Assembly (NCBI RefSeq): GCF_000974985.2
Contig: NZ_LAVA02000026.1
Span: 124,001-188,000 of the forward strand
Source of the DNA: Streptomyces mangrovisoli
GTDB lineage: Bacteria > Actinomycetota > Actinomycetes > Streptomycetales > Streptomycetaceae
Direction: 5' to 3'
DNA length: 64,000 nt
The notes under the pieces are model-generated. The model searched no databases. It was not told where the DNA came from and saw only the letters and a list, made by a program, of their open reading frames with translations. The stretch's first letter is position 1. Each line of letters starts with the position of its first letter. Position numbers and translations under genes: made by a program. Of this stretch, positions 1 through 9,482 are shown piece after piece.

Positions 1-524
1 GCAAGGGCTTCCCCGAGTCGTACGACCGGCGCGCCCTGACCCGTTTCGTCGCCGACATCAAGGCCGGCAAGGACGAGGTCACCGCGCCGGTGTACTCCCA
101 CCTGATCTACGACATCGTGCCGGACCGGCGGCTGACGGTGCGCCGGCCCGACATCCTGATCGTCGAGGGGCTCAACGTCCTCCAGCCCGCCCTGCCCGGC
201 ACCGACGGCCGCACCCGGGTGGGCCTCGCCGACTACTTCGACTTCAGCGTGTACGTCGACGCGAGCACCGAGGACATCGAGCGCTGGTACCTCAACCGGT
301 TCAGGAAACTGCGGCAGACCGCGTTCCAGAACCCCGACTCCTACTTCCGCAAGTACACGCAGGTCTCCGAGGAGGAGGCCCTCGACTACGCGCGCACGCT
401 CTGGCGGACCATCAACAAGCCCAATCTGGTGGAGAACATCGCCCCCACCCGGGGCCGCGCCGGGCTCGTCATCCGCAAGGGAAGCGACCACAAGGTCCAG
501 CGCCTCAGGCTCCGCAAGCTCTGA
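1..524 (+). CDS. coaA: Pantothenate kinase, type I (3' part only)
   Basis: The reading frame is open from base 3 and ends at TGA 522-524, giving the last 173 residues. The product phosphorylates pantothenate with ATP, the first step of coenzyme A synthesis in the cytoplasm. The visible part opens with KGFPESYD and contains a segment running IYDIVPD...[13 protein letters not shown] and later [12 protein letters not shown], all typical of the bacterial PanK-I family. The N-terminal P-loop lies outside the window. The next gene starts 16 bp downstream on the same strand. Identification is firm; only the 5' part is missing. Confidence 0.95.
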   Translation, partial: KGFPESYDRRALTRFVADIKAGKDEVTAPVYSHLIYDIVPDRRLTVRRPDILIVEGLNVLQPALPGTDGRTRVGLADYFDFSVYVDASTEDIERWYLNRFRKLRQTAFQNPDSYFRKYTQVSEEEALDYARTLWRTINKPNLVENIAPTRGRAGLVIRKGSDHKVQRLRLRKL

Positions 525-540
525 CCTCTACGCTGCGGCC

Positions 541-1482
541 ATGCTGCACTTGCGTCTGATCACACCGGCCGGGGCCACGGACGACGTGGTACGTCTGATC
601 GAGGAGACGGTCGGCACCACGCACCTGGTGGTGCTGCCCGGTGCCGCCCGCGATCCCGCGGGGGACCTCGTCCTGTGCGACGTCGCCCGCGAGGCCGGGG
701 ACGAACTCCTGGCCGGGCTGCGCCGGTTGGGCATCGACGACACCGGCTCGATCGCCGTGGAGGACATCGACCTGTCGCTCTCCCGGCGCGCCGACCGGGC
801 CGCGGAGGAGGCGCCCGGCGAGGCCGCGGACGCGGTGCTGTGGGAGCACCTGACGGACGCGACGCACGAGGAGTCGACCCTCTCGGCCACCTACGTCGCC
901 TTCATCACGCTCGCCACGATGATCGCCGCGTGCGGTGTGGTGCTCGACAACGCGATCCTGATCGTGGGCGCGATGGCCGTCGGCCCCGAGTTCGGGCCGC
1001 TCGCCGGGGTGTGCACCGCGCTGGTGCAGCGCCATCCGCGGCTCGCGGGGCGCTCGTTGGTGGCGCTGGTGGCGGGCTTCGCCGTGGCGATGCTGGTGAC
1101 GGTCGGCTTCACGTTCGCCATGGAGGCGGCCGGTCTGTTCACCAAGGTCCAGCTGGAGGCGGAACGGCCCAACACCAACTTCATCTACCGCCCGGACGCC
1201 TTCTCGTTCGTGGTGGCGGCCCTGGCGGGCGCGGCGGGGATGCTCTCGCTGACCTCCGCCAAGTCCGGTGCGCTGGTCGGCGTGGCGATCTCGGTGACGA
1301 CGGTCCCGGCGGCCGCCAACGCGGCCGTCGCCTTCTCCTTCGGCGAGTACCGGCAGGCCTGGGGCTCGACCGAACAGCTCGGCCTGAACCTCCTGGGCAT
1401 CGTCCTGGCCGGTGTCTGCACCCTGCTGACCCAGAAATGGCTCTGGTCCCGCCAGCGCGCCCTCAACAGCTCCGGCCACTAG
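541..1482 (+). CDS. DUF389 family membrane protein
   Basis: This 313-residue protein has a soluble N-terminal domain (about 1-110) and about six hydrophobic helices (about 115-305). The segment NAILIVGAMAVGPEFGPLAG is the signature region of the DUF389 family, whose function is not established. The start ATG has no clear Shine-Dalgarno sequence. A TACGCT hexamer at 529-534 sits the right distance upstream for a leaderless transcript, but there is no clear -35, so read-through from coaA (16 bp upstream) is equally possible. Its stop is followed by two interspersed repeats and the convergent glmM gene. Confidence 0.85.
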   Translation: MLHLRLITPAGATDDVVRLIEETVGTTHLVVLPGAARDPAGDLVLCDVAREAGDELLAGLRRLGIDDTGSIAVEDIDLSLSRRADRAAEEAPGEAADAVLWEHLTDATHEESTLSATYVAFITLATMIAACGVVLDNAILIVGAMAVGPEFGPLAGVCTALVQRHPRLAGRSLVALVAGFAVAMLVTVGFTFAMEAAGLFTKVQLEAERPNTNFIYRPDAFSFVVAALAGAAGMLSLTSAKSGALVGVAISVTTVPAAANAAVAFSFGEYRQAWGSTEQLGLNLLGIVLAGVCTLLTQKWLWSRQRALNSSGH

Positions 1483-1598
1483 GGCGCGCCCCCAAGGGGC
1501 GCGGGGAACCGCGCGACCGGCCACGACGAACCCGCGGACTCACCGCGATCCGCACCGCCCCGAAAAGGGGCGCGGGGAACTGCGCGACCAGCCCCGAC
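1481..1598 (+). repeat. Two tandem copies of a Streptomyces-type interspersed repeat
   Basis: Copy A (about 1481-1529) and copy B (about 1556-1598) share the core GGGGCGCGGGGAACYGCGCG followed by ACC(A/G)GCC. Each begins with a short inverted repeat (for example CGCCCC..GGGGCG). Related copies lie at 7033-7086 and, inverted, at 58482-58519. They occupy the 196-bp space between the convergent DUF389 and glmM genes, where the hairpins could also act as a bidirectional terminator. That role is inference. Confidence 0.8.
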
Positions 1599-1678
1599 GT
1601 ACCGTCGGACCCGTCACGCACGTTCCCCGCCACCCCGAAGGGGACTGGCCCCAGGAGACTCCCCGGGGCCCAAGAGGA

Positions 1679-3037
1679 CTACCCCAAGGCCGACTTGACG
1701 ACATCGGCCAGCCGCCCGGCGACAGACCGGGCCTGGTCGATGTCGGCCGCCTCGACCATGACCCGCACCAACGGCTCCGTACCGGAGGGCCGCAGCAGCA
1801 CCCGCCCCGTCTCGCCGAGCTCCCGCTCCGCGTCGGAGACCGCGGCCGCCAGCTCCGCCGACGTCTTGACCCGCGTGCGGTCGACGTCGGGCACGTTGAT
1901 GAGCACCTGCGGCAGCCGGTCCATCACCGACGCGAGCTCGCGCAGCGTACGGCCGCTCTGGCAGACCCGCGCGGCCAGCATCAGACCGGTCAGCGTGCCG
2001 TCGCCGGTGGTGGCGTGGTCCAGGACGATGACATGGCCGGACTGCTCGCCGCCGAGGGCGAAGCCGTGCTGCTTCATCTCCTCCAGCACATAGCGGTCGC
2101 CGACCGCGGTCTGCACCAGCTGGATGCCCTCGCGCTCCATGGCCAGCTTGAAGCCCAGGTTCGACATGACCGTCGCGACAACGGTGTCCGAACGCAGTAC
2201 CGAACGCTCCCGCATGGCCAGCGCGAGCACCGCGAGGATCTGGTCGCCGTCCACGTCCGCGCCCGTGTGGTCCACGGCGAGGCAGCGGTCGGCGTCACCG
2301 TCGTGCGCGATGCCGAGGTCGGCGCCGTGGTCGACGACGGCCGCCTTCAGCTTGTCGAGGTGGGTGGAGCCGCAGCCGTCGTTGATGTTGAGCCCGTCCG
2401 GCTCGGCACCGATGGTGATGACCTCGGCGCCGGCCCGCGAGAACGCCTCCGGCGAGACCCGGGCGGCCGCGCCGTGCGCCTCGTCCAGGACGATCTTCAG
2501 CCCGTCCAGCCGGTTGGGCAGCACCGCGATGAGATGGGCGACGTACTGGTCGAAGCCCTCCTCGTACGACTTCACCCGGCCGACGCCGGAACCCGTCGGG
2601 CGCTGCCAGGGCGCGCCGGTGCGGTGCTCCTCGTAGACGGCCTCGATCCGGTCCTCCAGCTCGTCGGCCAGCTTGTGGCCGCCCCGGGCGAAGAACTTGA
2701 CGCCGTTGTCGGGCATCGCGTTGTGGCTGGCGGACAGCATCACGCCGAGGTCGGCGCCGAGCGCGCCGGTCAGATACGCGACGGCGGGCGTCGGCAGCAC
2801 GCCGACCCGCAGGACGTCCACGCCCGCGCTCGCCAGTCCGGCGACCACGGCGGCCTCGAGGAACTCCCCGGACGCGCGCGGGTCCCTGCCGACCACCGCG
2901 GTGGGCCGGTGGCCGGCGAAGGTGCCCGCCTCGGCGAGCACGTGCGCCGCCGCCACGGAGAGGCCGAGCGCGAGCTCTGCCGTCAGATCCGCGTTGGCGA
3001 CACCGCGCACACCGTCCGTGCCGAAGAGTCGTCCCAC
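1679..3037 (-). CDS. glmM: Phosphoglucosamine mutase
   Basis: The 452-residue enzyme converts glucosamine-6-phosphate to glucosamine-1-phosphate for UDP-GlcNAc and peptidoglycan synthesis. The catalytic phosphoserine loop LSASHN has Ser104, the metal loop is DGDADR, the sugar-binding loop is GGEQSGH, and the phosphate-binding loop is RPSGTEP. An ATG frame extends further upstream to 3136, but the GTG at 3037 was chosen because GGGAGG lies just upstream and the protein then begins [12 protein letters not shown], as in the family. It lies downstream of rplM-rpsI, separated by a strong hairpin, so it probably has its own promoter in 3038-3203. Confidence 0.96.
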   Translation of the reverse strand: MGRLFGTDGVRGVANADLTAELALGLSVAAAHVLAEAGTFAGHRPTAVVGRDPRASGEFLEAAVVAGLASAGVDVLRVGVLPTPAVAYLTGALGADLGVMLSASHNAMPDNGVKFFARGGHKLADELEDRIEAVYEEHRTGAPWQRPTGSGVGRVKSYEEGFDQYVAHLIAVLPNRLDGLKIVLDEAHGAAARVSPEAFSRAGAEVITIGAEPDGLNINDGCGSTHLDKLKAAVVDHGADLGIAHDGDADRCLAVDHTGADVDGDQILAVLALAMRERSVLRSDTVVATVMSNLGFKLAMEREGIQLVQTAVGDRYVLEEMKQHGFALGGEQSGHVIVLDHATTGDGTLTGLMLAARVCQSGRTLRELASVMDRLPQVLINVPDVDRTRVKTSAELAAAVSDAERELGETGRVLLRPSGTEPLVRVMVEAADIDQARSVAGRLADVVKSALG

Positions 3038-3203
3038 TTGTCCTCCCGAGAAAGCGTCAGTACCCGAAGCAGCGCCGGTGCGGCCCGCGCACGCGACTTC
3101 GCATCCCAGGCATTCCATGCCCGAGCATCCGATCACACAAGTCTCTGACCATCTTGTGCCAAAGACCCATGTTCATGTGATATTCCATCGCCGAGCGATA
3201 GAC

Positions 3204-3241
3204 GAACGCCCCGGTGGCACTGGCGTGCCGCCGGGGCGTTC
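3204..3241 (-). terminator. Terminator hairpin after rpsI
   Basis: GAACGCCCCGG (3204-3214) pairs perfectly with CCGGGGCGTTC (3231-3241). A second inner stem GGCAC/GTGCC stacks inside. The U-tract is weak. It sits 25 bp downstream of the rpsI stop and separates rplM-rpsI from glmM. Confidence 0.75.
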
Positions 3242-3265
3242 GAGAAGTACGAGCAGGCAGCGAGA

Positions 3266-3778
3266 TTAACGCTTGCTGTACTGCGGGGCCTTGCGGGCCT
3301 TCTTCAGACCGGCCTTCTTGCGCTCGACCGCGCGGTCGTCGCGCTTGAGGAAGCCGGCCTTCTTGAGCGGGCCGCGGTTGTTGTCGACGTCCGCCTCGTT
3401 CAGCGCACGGGCGACACCGAGACGGAGCGCACCGGCCTGACCGGAGACACCGCCACCCGCGATGCGGGCGATGACGTCGTAGCGGCCCTCGAGCTCGAGC
3501 ACCTTGAAGGGCTCGTTGACTTCCTGCTGGTGCACCTTGTTGGGGAAGTAGTCCTCAAGGGTGCGACCGTTGATCTTCCACTTGCCGGTGCCCGGAACGA
3601 TCCGGACGCGGGCGATGGCGTTCTTGCGACGGCCCAGGCCGGCGGCCGGCTGGGGCTCGCCGAAGCGGGAGGCCAGCGACTCGGAGGTGTACTCGCCCTC
3701 GACGGGCACCTCGGACTCGGTGGTGTAGCTGTCGATGTCGATCTCTTCGAGCGGCTGCTCGGCAGTGGTCTCGGCCAC
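3266..3778 (-). CDS. rpsI: 30S ribosomal protein S9
   Basis: A 170-residue S9 protein of the small-subunit head. The conserved S9 fold runs from about residue 45 to the end, and the basic tail ends QYSKR, the segment that reaches the P-site tRNA. An acidic extension of about 40 residues precedes it, making it clearly longer than the 130-residue E. coli protein. It follows rplM by 42 bp, the usual rplM-rpsI operon. Start: ATG 3778, with family-like length and no competing start. Confidence 0.97.
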   Translation of the reverse strand: MAETTAEQPLEEIDIDSYTTESEVPVEGEYTSESLASRFGEPQPAAGLGRRKNAIARVRIVPGTGKWKINGRTLEDYFPNKVHQQEVNEPFKVLELEGRYDVIARIAGGGVSGQAGALRLGVARALNEADVDNNRGPLKKAGFLKRDDRAVERKKAGLKKARKAPQYSKR

Positions 3779-3820
3779 GATGCTCCTCAGATTCTCTTCA
3801 GTCTTAGGGGGTGGCCGGAA

Positions 3821-4264
3821 CTACTGCGCGACCTGGGTGATCTCGAACGGCTGCGGCTGCTGCGCGCCGTGCGGGTGCTGGTCACCCTTGTAGACCTTCA
3901 GCTTCGAGAGCATCTGACGGCCCAGCGTGTTCTTGGGGAGCATGCCCTTGACGGCCTTCTCGATGGCCTTCTCGGGGTTCTTGTCCAGCAGCTCGTCGTA
4001 GCGCACCGAGCGCAGACCGCCCGGGTAGCCGGAGTGACGGTACGCCATCTTCTGCGTCCGCTTGTTGCCGGAGAGGTGCACCTTGTCGGCGTTGATGATG
4101 ACGACGAAGTCACCGGTGTCGACGTGCGGGGCGTAGATCGGCTTGTGCTTGCCCCGGAGGAGGGACGCTGCGGTGGAGGCGAGACGGCCCAGGACGATGT
4201 CCTGAGCGTCGATGACGTGCCACTGGCGCGTCACATCGCCGGGCTTGGGGCTGTACGTACGCAC
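3821..4264 (-). CDS. rplM: 50S ribosomal protein L13
   Basis: A 147-residue L13, an early-assembling large-subunit protein. It begins at GTG 4264 (protein [11 protein letters not shown]). It contains [12 protein letters not shown] near the N-terminus and [10 protein letters not shown] in the C-terminal half, both typical of L13. It is the first gene of the rplM-rpsI unit. The upstream 347-bp region is shared with the divergent gene at 4612. Confidence 0.97.
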   Translation of the reverse strand: MRTYSPKPGDVTRQWHVIDAQDIVLGRLASTAASLLRGKHKPIYAPHVDTGDFVVIINADKVHLSGNKRTQKMAYRHSGYPGGLRSVRYDELLDKNPEKAIEKAVKGMLPKNTLGRQMLSKLKVYKGDQHPHGAQQPQPFEITQVAQ

Positions 4265-4611
4265 GGTTCGTAGCCTTCGCTTCTTCGGAGAATGGTCCTG
4301 ACAAGGTCACCGAAGACGATCACGACAGCCCTGACTGCACTGCGGTGACGCAAACCGCGTGCTGGTCGCTGGTCATCGGCCCGGTGGACCGGTGTAAGGG
4401 CCGGGTCCGTGAGAAGAGCCAAGCCAATACACAACGAAGAAGCAGAATACCGGTGAGTCCCCGTACGGGTCAAAACGAGCTCCCGGCGGCCACGTCGGAC
4501 ACCCCTCGCCACGGGTCCGTGGGCGAGATGGTCCGCCCTGCGCCAAAGGTCCTCTATCACCTCCGGTACGGGCCCACCGGCACCCCCGTACCCACGTCTA
4601 AGATGCGCCCC
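4265..4611. promoter_or_regulatory. Divergent control region between rplM and the 4612 gene
   Basis: This is 347 bp without a credible gene. It must hold the rplM promoter (leftward), but I see no confident -35/-10 pair for it. For the rightward gene, TAAGAT at 4599-4604 is placed about 7 bp before the ATG at 4612 and would fit a leaderless start. No long perfect hairpin stands out. Confidence 0.5.
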
Positions 4612-5493
4612 ATGAGCTATGGGCAGGGGGGACCTCAGTCACAGTGGGATCCCTGGAAACCGAATTCGCAGCAGCCCTGGACCGGTGAGGGCGGCAGCGA
4701 CCAGACCCCGGACTGGGCCGCACTCGCGGACGAGCGCGACAACCGCAACAAGCGGCGCAAGCTGCTGTTCATCGGGGGCGGCGTCCTCGCCACGGTCGGC
4801 ATCGCCACCGCGGTCGCCATGGGCGTGGTCTCGGCGAACGGCGACGACAACGCGTCGAACGGTCCGAGCGACCTGCCCGCGAGCGGCTCCATACCCAGCG
4901 GCTCGGCCTCGTCCGCGCCGTCCTTCGAGCCGACCACGGCGCCGCCTCCGCTGGACCCCAAGGACTTCATCGCCGATGTGAAGAAGGACACGGCCCCGCT
5001 GAGCGCCGACACCCTCTTCCCGGGCACCCAGCTGACCGTGGGCGACACCGTCTACAAGAAGGGCGCCACCGCCGACACGCAGAAGTGCGCCTCGGCCGTG
5101 CAGGGCACCCTGGCGAAGGTCCTGACCGCCAACCACTGCACCCGCGTGATCCGGGTGACGTACGTCAAGGACGGCGTCGCGGTCACCGTCGGTGTCGCCG
5201 TCTTCGACACCGAGGCGCAGGCCACCAAGGCCAAGGGGCAGGCCGACACCAAGAGCATCGTGAAGGCGGTCGCCGGGGAGGGCGTGAAGTCCTTCTGCAA
5301 CTCCGCGATCTGCCGCTCGACCACGAACTCCTACGGCCGCTACGACTACTTCACCCTCGCCGGCTTCACCAACGGCAAGGACGTCACGACCAAGGACACC
5401 AAGGTCTTCTCCGCCGGCGACGACCTGGCCGAGTTCACCTTCCGCCAGATCGCCCGCCGCGGTCAGGCCCAGGCGTCGGCCGCCGCCCAGTGA
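4612..5493 (+). CDS. Membrane-anchored protein of unknown function, extracytoplasmic domain
   Basis: I do not recognise a named family. The 293-residue product has a Gln/Pro/Trp-rich cytoplasmic N-terminus (about 1-40), one transmembrane helix (about 44-66, LLFIGGGVLATVGIATAVAM), a Ser/Pro linker, and a soluble extracytoplasmic domain from about residue 110 with four cysteines that may form disulfides. The frame is open further upstream, but ATG 4612 (MSYGQGGPQSQW) was preferred because this N-terminus resembles many streptomycete membrane proteins. There is no Shine-Dalgarno; TAAGAT at 4599 suggests a leaderless message. It stands alone between rplM and the convergent truA. Confidence 0.8.
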   Translation: MSYGQGGPQSQWDPWKPNSQQPWTGEGGSDQTPDWAALADERDNRNKRRKLLFIGGGVLATVGIATAVAMGVVSANGDDNASNGPSDLPASGSIPSGSASSAPSFEPTTAPPPLDPKDFIADVKKDTAPLSADTLFPGTQLTVGDTVYKKGATADTQKCASAVQGTLAKVLTANHCTRVIRVTYVKDGVAVTVGVAVFDTEAQATKAKGQADTKSIVKAVAGEGVKSFCNSAICRSTTNSYGRYDYFTLAGFTNGKDVTTKDTKVFSAGDDLAEFTFRQIARRGQAQASAAAQ

Positions 5494-5527
5494 CCGGTTC
5501 CGGCCCCCGACCGGGGCCGGACCCCTC

Positions 5528-6385
5528 TCAGCAGCACCCCGCCGCGGGCAGCGACCGCTTGTTGCGCGCCTCCTTGTTGCGCGCCGCGAGCAGCTCGTCG
5601 GCGGGGTAGCCGACCTCCTCCAGGGTCAGCCCGTGCGGTCGTACGACATGCACCGCCGAGTCCCGTACGCCCGCCGCGAGCACCTTGCCCGGCCACTCGG
5701 GACCGCGGTGCCCGTCACCCACGAACAGAAGCGCGCCGATCAGCGAGCGCACCATGTTGTGGCAGAACGCGTCGGCCCGCACGGTCGCGGTCACGATCCC
5801 GTCCTCGCCACGCACCAGGCTCAGCTCCTGCAGCGTGCGGATGGTGGTCGCGCCCTCCCGCTTCTTGCAGTACGCCGCGAAGTCGTGCTCGCCGAGCAGC
5901 CGCCGGGCGGCCTCGTTCATGGCGTCGACGTCGAGCGGCCAGTCGTGCCACAGCACGTGCCCGCGCAGCAGCGGGTCGACGCCCCCCGGGCTGTCCGTGA
6001 CCCGGTACGCGTAGCGCCGCCAGATCGCCGAGAAGCGGGCGTTGAAGCCCGCGGGGGCCTCGGTGAGCGACCAGATCCGGACGTCCTTGGCCAGCCGCCC
6101 GGCGAGCCGCTTCAGCAGCTTCTCGCGGTGCTCCTCCCACAGCCCGGCCGGCAGGTCCACGTGCGCGACCTGGCCGCGCGCGTGCACCCCGGCGTCGGTG
6201 CGCCCGGCGACGGTCAGCTCGTACGTCGTCTCCCCCGACCGCGTCACCGTCCGCAGCGCGTCCTCGATCTCCCCCTGCACGGTCCGCTTGCCACCGGCCT
6301 GCTTGGCCCACCCGTGAAAGCCGGCCCCGTCGTAGGACAGATCGAGCCGAATACGAACGTGTCCGGGCTGTACTTCGTCACTCAC
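5528..6385 (-). CDS. truA: tRNA pseudouridine(38-40) synthase
   Basis: A 285-residue TruA that isomerises uridines 38-40 in the anticodon stem of tRNAs. The catalytic aspartate is Asp64 in [10 protein letters not shown]. The substrate-binding regions RRYAYRV and FCHNMVRSL are present. It lies downstream of rplQ after a terminator-like hairpin (6411-6440), so expression may depend on read-through or on a local promoter. It converges on the 4612-5493 gene with a 34-bp gap. Confidence 0.96.
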   Translation of the reverse strand: MSDEVQPGHVRIRLDLSYDGAGFHGWAKQAGGKRTVQGEIEDALRTVTRSGETTYELTVAGRTDAGVHARGQVAHVDLPAGLWEEHREKLLKRLAGRLAKDVRIWSLTEAPAGFNARFSAIWRRYAYRVTDSPGGVDPLLRGHVLWHDWPLDVDAMNEAARRLLGEHDFAAYCKKREGATTIRTLQELSLVRGEDGIVTATVRADAFCHNMVRSLIGALLFVGDGHRGPEWPGKVLAAGVRDSAVHVVRPHGLTLEEVGYPADELLAARNKEARNKRSLPAAGCC

Positions 6386-6410
6386 CCCTGGATCCTCTCA
6401 GGAAACGCGG

Positions 6411-6440
6411 AACGGGCCCGCCCCGAGGGGCGGACCCGTT
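6411..6440 (-). terminator. Terminator hairpin after rplQ
   Basis: AACGGG pairs with CCCGTT, and after one mismatch CCGCCCC (6418-6424) pairs with GGGGCGG (6427-6433) around a 2-nt turn. It sits 17 bp downstream of rplQ and marks the likely end of the alpha operon. Confidence 0.7.
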
Positions 6441-6457
6441 CACTGCAAGGCAGAGCC

Positions 6458-6952
6458 TCAGGCGTCCTTGGACTCCTCGGCCGCGTCCTCGGTGACCTCG
6501 TCGACCTGGGTCTCCTCGACCTTGGCCGCCTCGGTCTCCTTGACCGCACGCTTGGTGGCGGCCTCGGCCTCACCGGTCGCCTGCTGGGCGACGGTCAGGG
6601 CCTCGACCAGCTCGATGACGGCCATGGGCGCGTTGTCGCCACGGCGGTTACCGATCTTGGTGATGCGGGTGTAGCCACCGGGGCGGTTCTCGTAGCGCGG
6701 GCCGATCTCGGTGAAGAGCGTGTGGACGACGCTCTTGTCCGTGATGACCTGGAGCACCTGACGGCGGTTGTGAAGGTCGCCCTTCTTCGCCTTGGTGACC
6801 AGACGCTCGGCGTACGGGCGCAGGCGGCGGGCCTTCGCCTCGGTGGTGGTGATACGGCCGTGCTCGAACAGCGCCTTCGCGAGGTTCGCGAGGAGCAGCT
6901 TCTCGTGCGCGGCGCTGCCGCCCAGACGGGCACCCTTGGTGGGCTTCGGCAT
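6458..6952 (-). CDS. rplQ: 50S ribosomal protein L17
   Basis: A 164-residue L17. The core ([21 protein letters not shown] through about residue 117) matches bacterial L17. It is followed by an Ala/Glu/Val-rich acidic tail of about 45 residues absent from the 127-residue E. coli protein; such tails are common in actinomycetes. It is the last gene of the alpha operon, but 163 bp with an interspersed repeat separate it from rpoA. Confidence 0.97.
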   Translation of the reverse strand: MPKPTKGARLGGSAAHEKLLLANLAKALFEHGRITTTEAKARRLRPYAERLVTKAKKGDLHNRRQVLQVITDKSVVHTLFTEIGPRYENRPGGYTRITKIGNRRGDNAPMAVIELVEALTVAQQATGEAEAATKRAVKETEAAKVEETQVDEVTEDAAEESKDA

Positions 6953-7032
6953 GGTTCTTCTCCTGTGTGTCTGCCCCGGCCGTGTCAGGTACCGAGGTCA
7001 GTATCCGAGCAGACGGTTGTCTGTCGGAGACC

Positions 7033-7086
7033 CCGCGCCCCAGAGGGGCGCGGGGAACTGCGCGACCAGCCACAGCCGACCCGCAG
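7033..7086 (-). repeat. Interspersed repeat copy between rpoA and rplQ
   Basis: This region carries CGCGCCCC/GGGGCGCG and the core GGGGAACTGCGCGACCAGCC, the same element as at 1481-1598. Here it lies inside an essential operon, 29 bp beyond the rpoA stop, so its hairpin would be transcribed in the rpoA-rplQ message. Confidence 0.8.
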
Positions 7087-7115
7087 TGGCAGTGCTGCCG
7101 ATCCTCGCGGAGCGA

Positions 7116-8138
7116 TCAGTACTGCTCGGTCTCGACGAACCCGGCATCCACGTCGTCATCCGCGCCGAAGGCGTCAGCCGCAGCCGTGGGGTCGAATCCG
7201 GGCGGGCTGTCCTTGAGCGCGAGGCCCATGCCGGCCAGCTTCGCCTTGACCTCGTCGATCGACTTCGCACCGAAGTTGCGGATGTCGAGCAGGTCGGCCT
7301 CCGAGCGGGCGACGAGCTCACCCACGGAGTGGATGCCCTCGCGCTTGAGGCAGTTGTACGACCGAACGGTGAGCTCGAGCTCCTCGATCGGCAGCGCCAG
7401 ATCGGCGGCCAGGGCGGCGTCCGTCGGGGACGGACCCATGTCGATGCCCTCGGCGTCGATGTTCAGCTCGCGGGCGAGACCGAACAGCTCGACCAGCGTC
7501 TTACCGGCGGAGGCCATGGCGTCACGCGGACGCATCGCCTGCTTGGTCTCGACGTCGACGATCAGCTTGTCGAAGTCGGTGCGCTGCTCGACACGCGTGG
7601 CCTCGACCTTGTACGTGACCTTCAGGACCGGCGAGTAGATCGAGTCGACCGGGATGCGCCCGATCTCCTGACCGACCTGCTTGTTCTGAACGGCGGAGAC
7701 GTAGCCGCGACCGCGCTCGACGGTCAGCTCCATCTCCAGCTTGCCCTTGCCGTTGAGCGTGGCGAGGACGAGGTCGGGGTTGTGCACCTCGACACCGGCC
7801 GGGGGCGCGATGTCGGCGGCGGTGACCAGACCCGGGCCCTGCTTGCGCAGGTACATCACGACCGGCTCGTCGTGCTCCGAGGAGACGACCAGCTGCTTGA
7901 TGTTGAGGATCAGGTCGGTGACGTCCTCCTTGACACCCGGCACGGTGGTGAACTCGTGCAGGACGCCGTCGACGCGGATGCTCGTGACGGCGGCACCCGG
8001 GATCGAGGACAGGAGGGTACGGCGGAGCGAGTTGCCGAGCGTGTAGCCGAAGCCCGGCTCCAGCGGCTCGATCACGAACCGGGAGCGGAACTCGTCTACG
8101 ACCTCTTCGGTCAACGAGGGACGCTGAGCGATCAGCAT
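7116..8138 (-). CDS. rpoA: DNA-directed RNA polymerase alpha subunit
   Basis: A 340-residue alpha subunit. The N-terminal dimerisation/assembly domain (about 1-230) includes [17 protein letters not shown]. The C-terminal domain (about 245-310), which contacts UP elements and activators, includes [19 protein letters not shown]. It ends in an acidic tail. It follows rpsK by 133 bp with a 10-bp hairpin in the gap. rpsD, which often sits between rpsK and rpoA in other bacteria, is absent, as is usual for Streptomyces. Confidence 0.98.
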   Translation of the reverse strand: MLIAQRPSLTEEVVDEFRSRFVIEPLEPGFGYTLGNSLRRTLLSSIPGAAVTSIRVDGVLHEFTTVPGVKEDVTDLILNIKQLVVSSEHDEPVVMYLRKQGPGLVTAADIAPPAGVEVHNPDLVLATLNGKGKLEMELTVERGRGYVSAVQNKQVGQEIGRIPVDSIYSPVLKVTYKVEATRVEQRTDFDKLIVDVETKQAMRPRDAMASAGKTLVELFGLARELNIDAEGIDMGPSPTDAALAADLALPIEELELTVRSYNCLKREGIHSVGELVARSEADLLDIRNFGAKSIDEVKAKLAGMGLALKDSPPGFDPTAAADAFGADDDVDAGFVETEQY

Positions 8139-8200
8139 GAAGTCAATCCTTCAGTCAGGGGCGCCCGCTATTTGACGCCCGACTCTGTACTGCAAGGGTA

Positions 8201-8235
8201 CGGGCGGTACGCCCCTTTCGGAGTCGTACCGCCCG
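8201..8235 (-). promoter_or_regulatory. Hairpin in the rpsK-rpoA gap
   Basis: CGGGCGGTAC (8201-8210) pairs perfectly with GTACCGCCCG (8226-8235) around a 15-nt loop. It is about 60 nt upstream of the rpoA start and has no U-tract, so RNA processing or translational control is more likely than termination. Confidence 0.5.
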
Positions 8236-8271
8236 GAACCCGAAACCGCGGAATCCGCGGAGCGACGCGCG

Positions 8272-8676
8272 TCAGACGCGGCGGCGCTTCGGCGGACGGC
8301 AGCCGTTGTGCGGGGTCGGGGTGACGTCCTGGATGGAGCCGACCTCGAGGCCCGTGGCCTGCAGGGAGCGGATCGCGGTCTCGCGACCGGAACCCGGGCC
8401 CTTCACGAACACGTCGACCTTGCGCATGCCGTGCTCCTGAGCGCGGCGGGCAGCCGACTCGGCGGCCATCTGCGCGGCGAACGGCGTGGACTTCCGGGAG
8501 CCCTTGAAGCCGACGTGGCCGGCCGAGGCCCAGGAGATCACGTTGCCGGACGGGTCCGTGATCGAGACGATCGTGTTGTTGAACGTGCTCTTGATGTGCG
8601 CGTGGCCGTGAGCGACGTTCTTCTTTTCCTTGCGGCGCACCTTCTTGGCAGCGCCCTGACGACCCTTGGGGGGCAT
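8272..8676 (-). CDS. rpsK: 30S ribosomal protein S11
   Basis: A 134-residue S11 of the small-subunit platform. It has a basic N-terminus ([20 protein letters not shown]), the conserved [16 protein letters not shown] block, and the C-terminus [16 protein letters not shown]. It lies 64 bp after rpsM in the alpha operon. Length and both termini match the family. Confidence 0.98.
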   Translation of the reverse strand: MPPKGRQGAAKKVRRKEKKNVAHGHAHIKSTFNNTIVSITDPSGNVISWASAGHVGFKGSRKSTPFAAQMAAESAARRAQEHGMRKVDVFVKGPGSGRETAIRSLQATGLEVGSIQDVTPTPHNGCRPPKRRRV

Positions 8677-8740
8677 CCTTAACTCCTACGGGAGGTGGTC
8701 GGTCCTACAGCGAAGACCGTGGACAGGTGTCCGCTGCGGA

Positions 8741-9121
8741 CTACTTCTTGCCCGGCTTCTTCTTGCCGGCGATGGCGCGACGCGGGCCCTTGCGGGTGCG
8801 GGCGTTGGTGCTGGTGCGCTGACCGCGGACGGGCAGGCCGCGGCGGTGACGCAGACCCTGGTAGCAGCCGATCTCGACCTTGCGGCGGATGTCGGCCTGG
8901 ATCTCGCGACGGAGGTCACCCTCGGTCTTGATGTTGTTGTCGACGTACTCGCGGATCGCGACCAGCTGCTCTTCGGTCAGGTCACGGACGCGAGTGTTCG
9001 GGTCGATGCCGGTCTCGGCCAGCGTCTGCTGGGAGAGCGTGCGGCCGATGCCGAACACGTAGGTGAGGGCGACCTCCACGCGCTTTTCGCGCGGGATGTC
9101 AACACCGGAAACGCGTGCCAT
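8741..9121 (-). CDS. rpsM: 30S ribosomal protein S13
   Basis: A 126-residue S13 of the head, which contacts the 50S subunit and P-site tRNA. It starts [21 protein letters not shown] and contains [10 protein letters not shown] followed by a Lys-rich tail that ends KKKPGKK. It is separated from rpmJ by 188 bp containing a hairpin, a wider gap than elsewhere in the operon. Confidence 0.98.
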   Translation of the reverse strand: MARVSGVDIPREKRVEVALTYVFGIGRTLSQQTLAETGIDPNTRVRDLTEEQLVAIREYVDNNIKTEGDLRREIQADIRRKVEIGCYQGLRHRRGLPVRGQRTSTNARTRKGPRRAIAGKKKPGKK

Positions 9122-9166
9122 TCAATGGCTCCAGTTGATCTTCGGAGGTCTTCCGCAGAACCGGCT

Positions 9167-9195
9167 CCCAGCCGCCGTACGAGGTACGGACTGGG
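9167..9195 (-). promoter_or_regulatory. Hairpin in the rpmJ-rpsM gap
   Basis: CCGTAC (9175-9180) pairs with GTACGG (9184-9189) around GAG, and the outer arms CCCAG/CTGGG extend the stem past a small internal loop. It lies about 45 nt upstream of rpsM on the transcript. Its role is unknown. Confidence 0.45.
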
Positions 9196-9309
9196 TCCCC
9201 GGCCTCCGAACCGGGGGTGTCGAGCCACGAGGGCTCGGATTCTGCGTATGAACAATTCAGCTTGCGTCGCGCGAATCTCTGCGAATCGTGCAGAGGGATC
9301 GGTCCTGCG

Positions 9310-9423
9310 TCAGCCCTGGCGCTGCTTGTGGCGCGGGTTCTCGCAGATGACCATGACCCGACCGTGACGGCGGATCACCCTGCACTTGTCGCAGATCTTC
9401 TTGACGCTCGGCTTGACCTTCAT
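9310..9423 (-). CDS. rpmJ: 50S ribosomal protein L36 (zinc-binding form)
   Basis: A 37-residue gene, short enough to be missed. It starts at ATG 9423 with [15 protein letters not shown] and ends HKQRQG. The zinc-ribbon ligands Cys11, Cys14, Cys27 and His32 are all present, so this is the C+ (zinc-containing) version of L36 rather than the zinc-independent paralog that streptomycetes often carry elsewhere. It sits between infA and rpsM, its usual place. Confidence 0.97.
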   Translation of the reverse strand: MKVKPSVKKICDKCRVIRRHGRVMVICENPRHKQRQG

Positions 9424-9482
9424 GGGATTGAGGTTCTCCGGGTCAGTGCCACCGCCTCGCCGGAACGAGGCGCGGGCAAGAT

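Noticed and set aside
8139..8271. Expected rpsD gene between rpsK and rpoA
   Set aside because: The gap is only 133 bp with a hairpin; no S4 sequence is present. Streptomyces is known to carry rpsD elsewhere.
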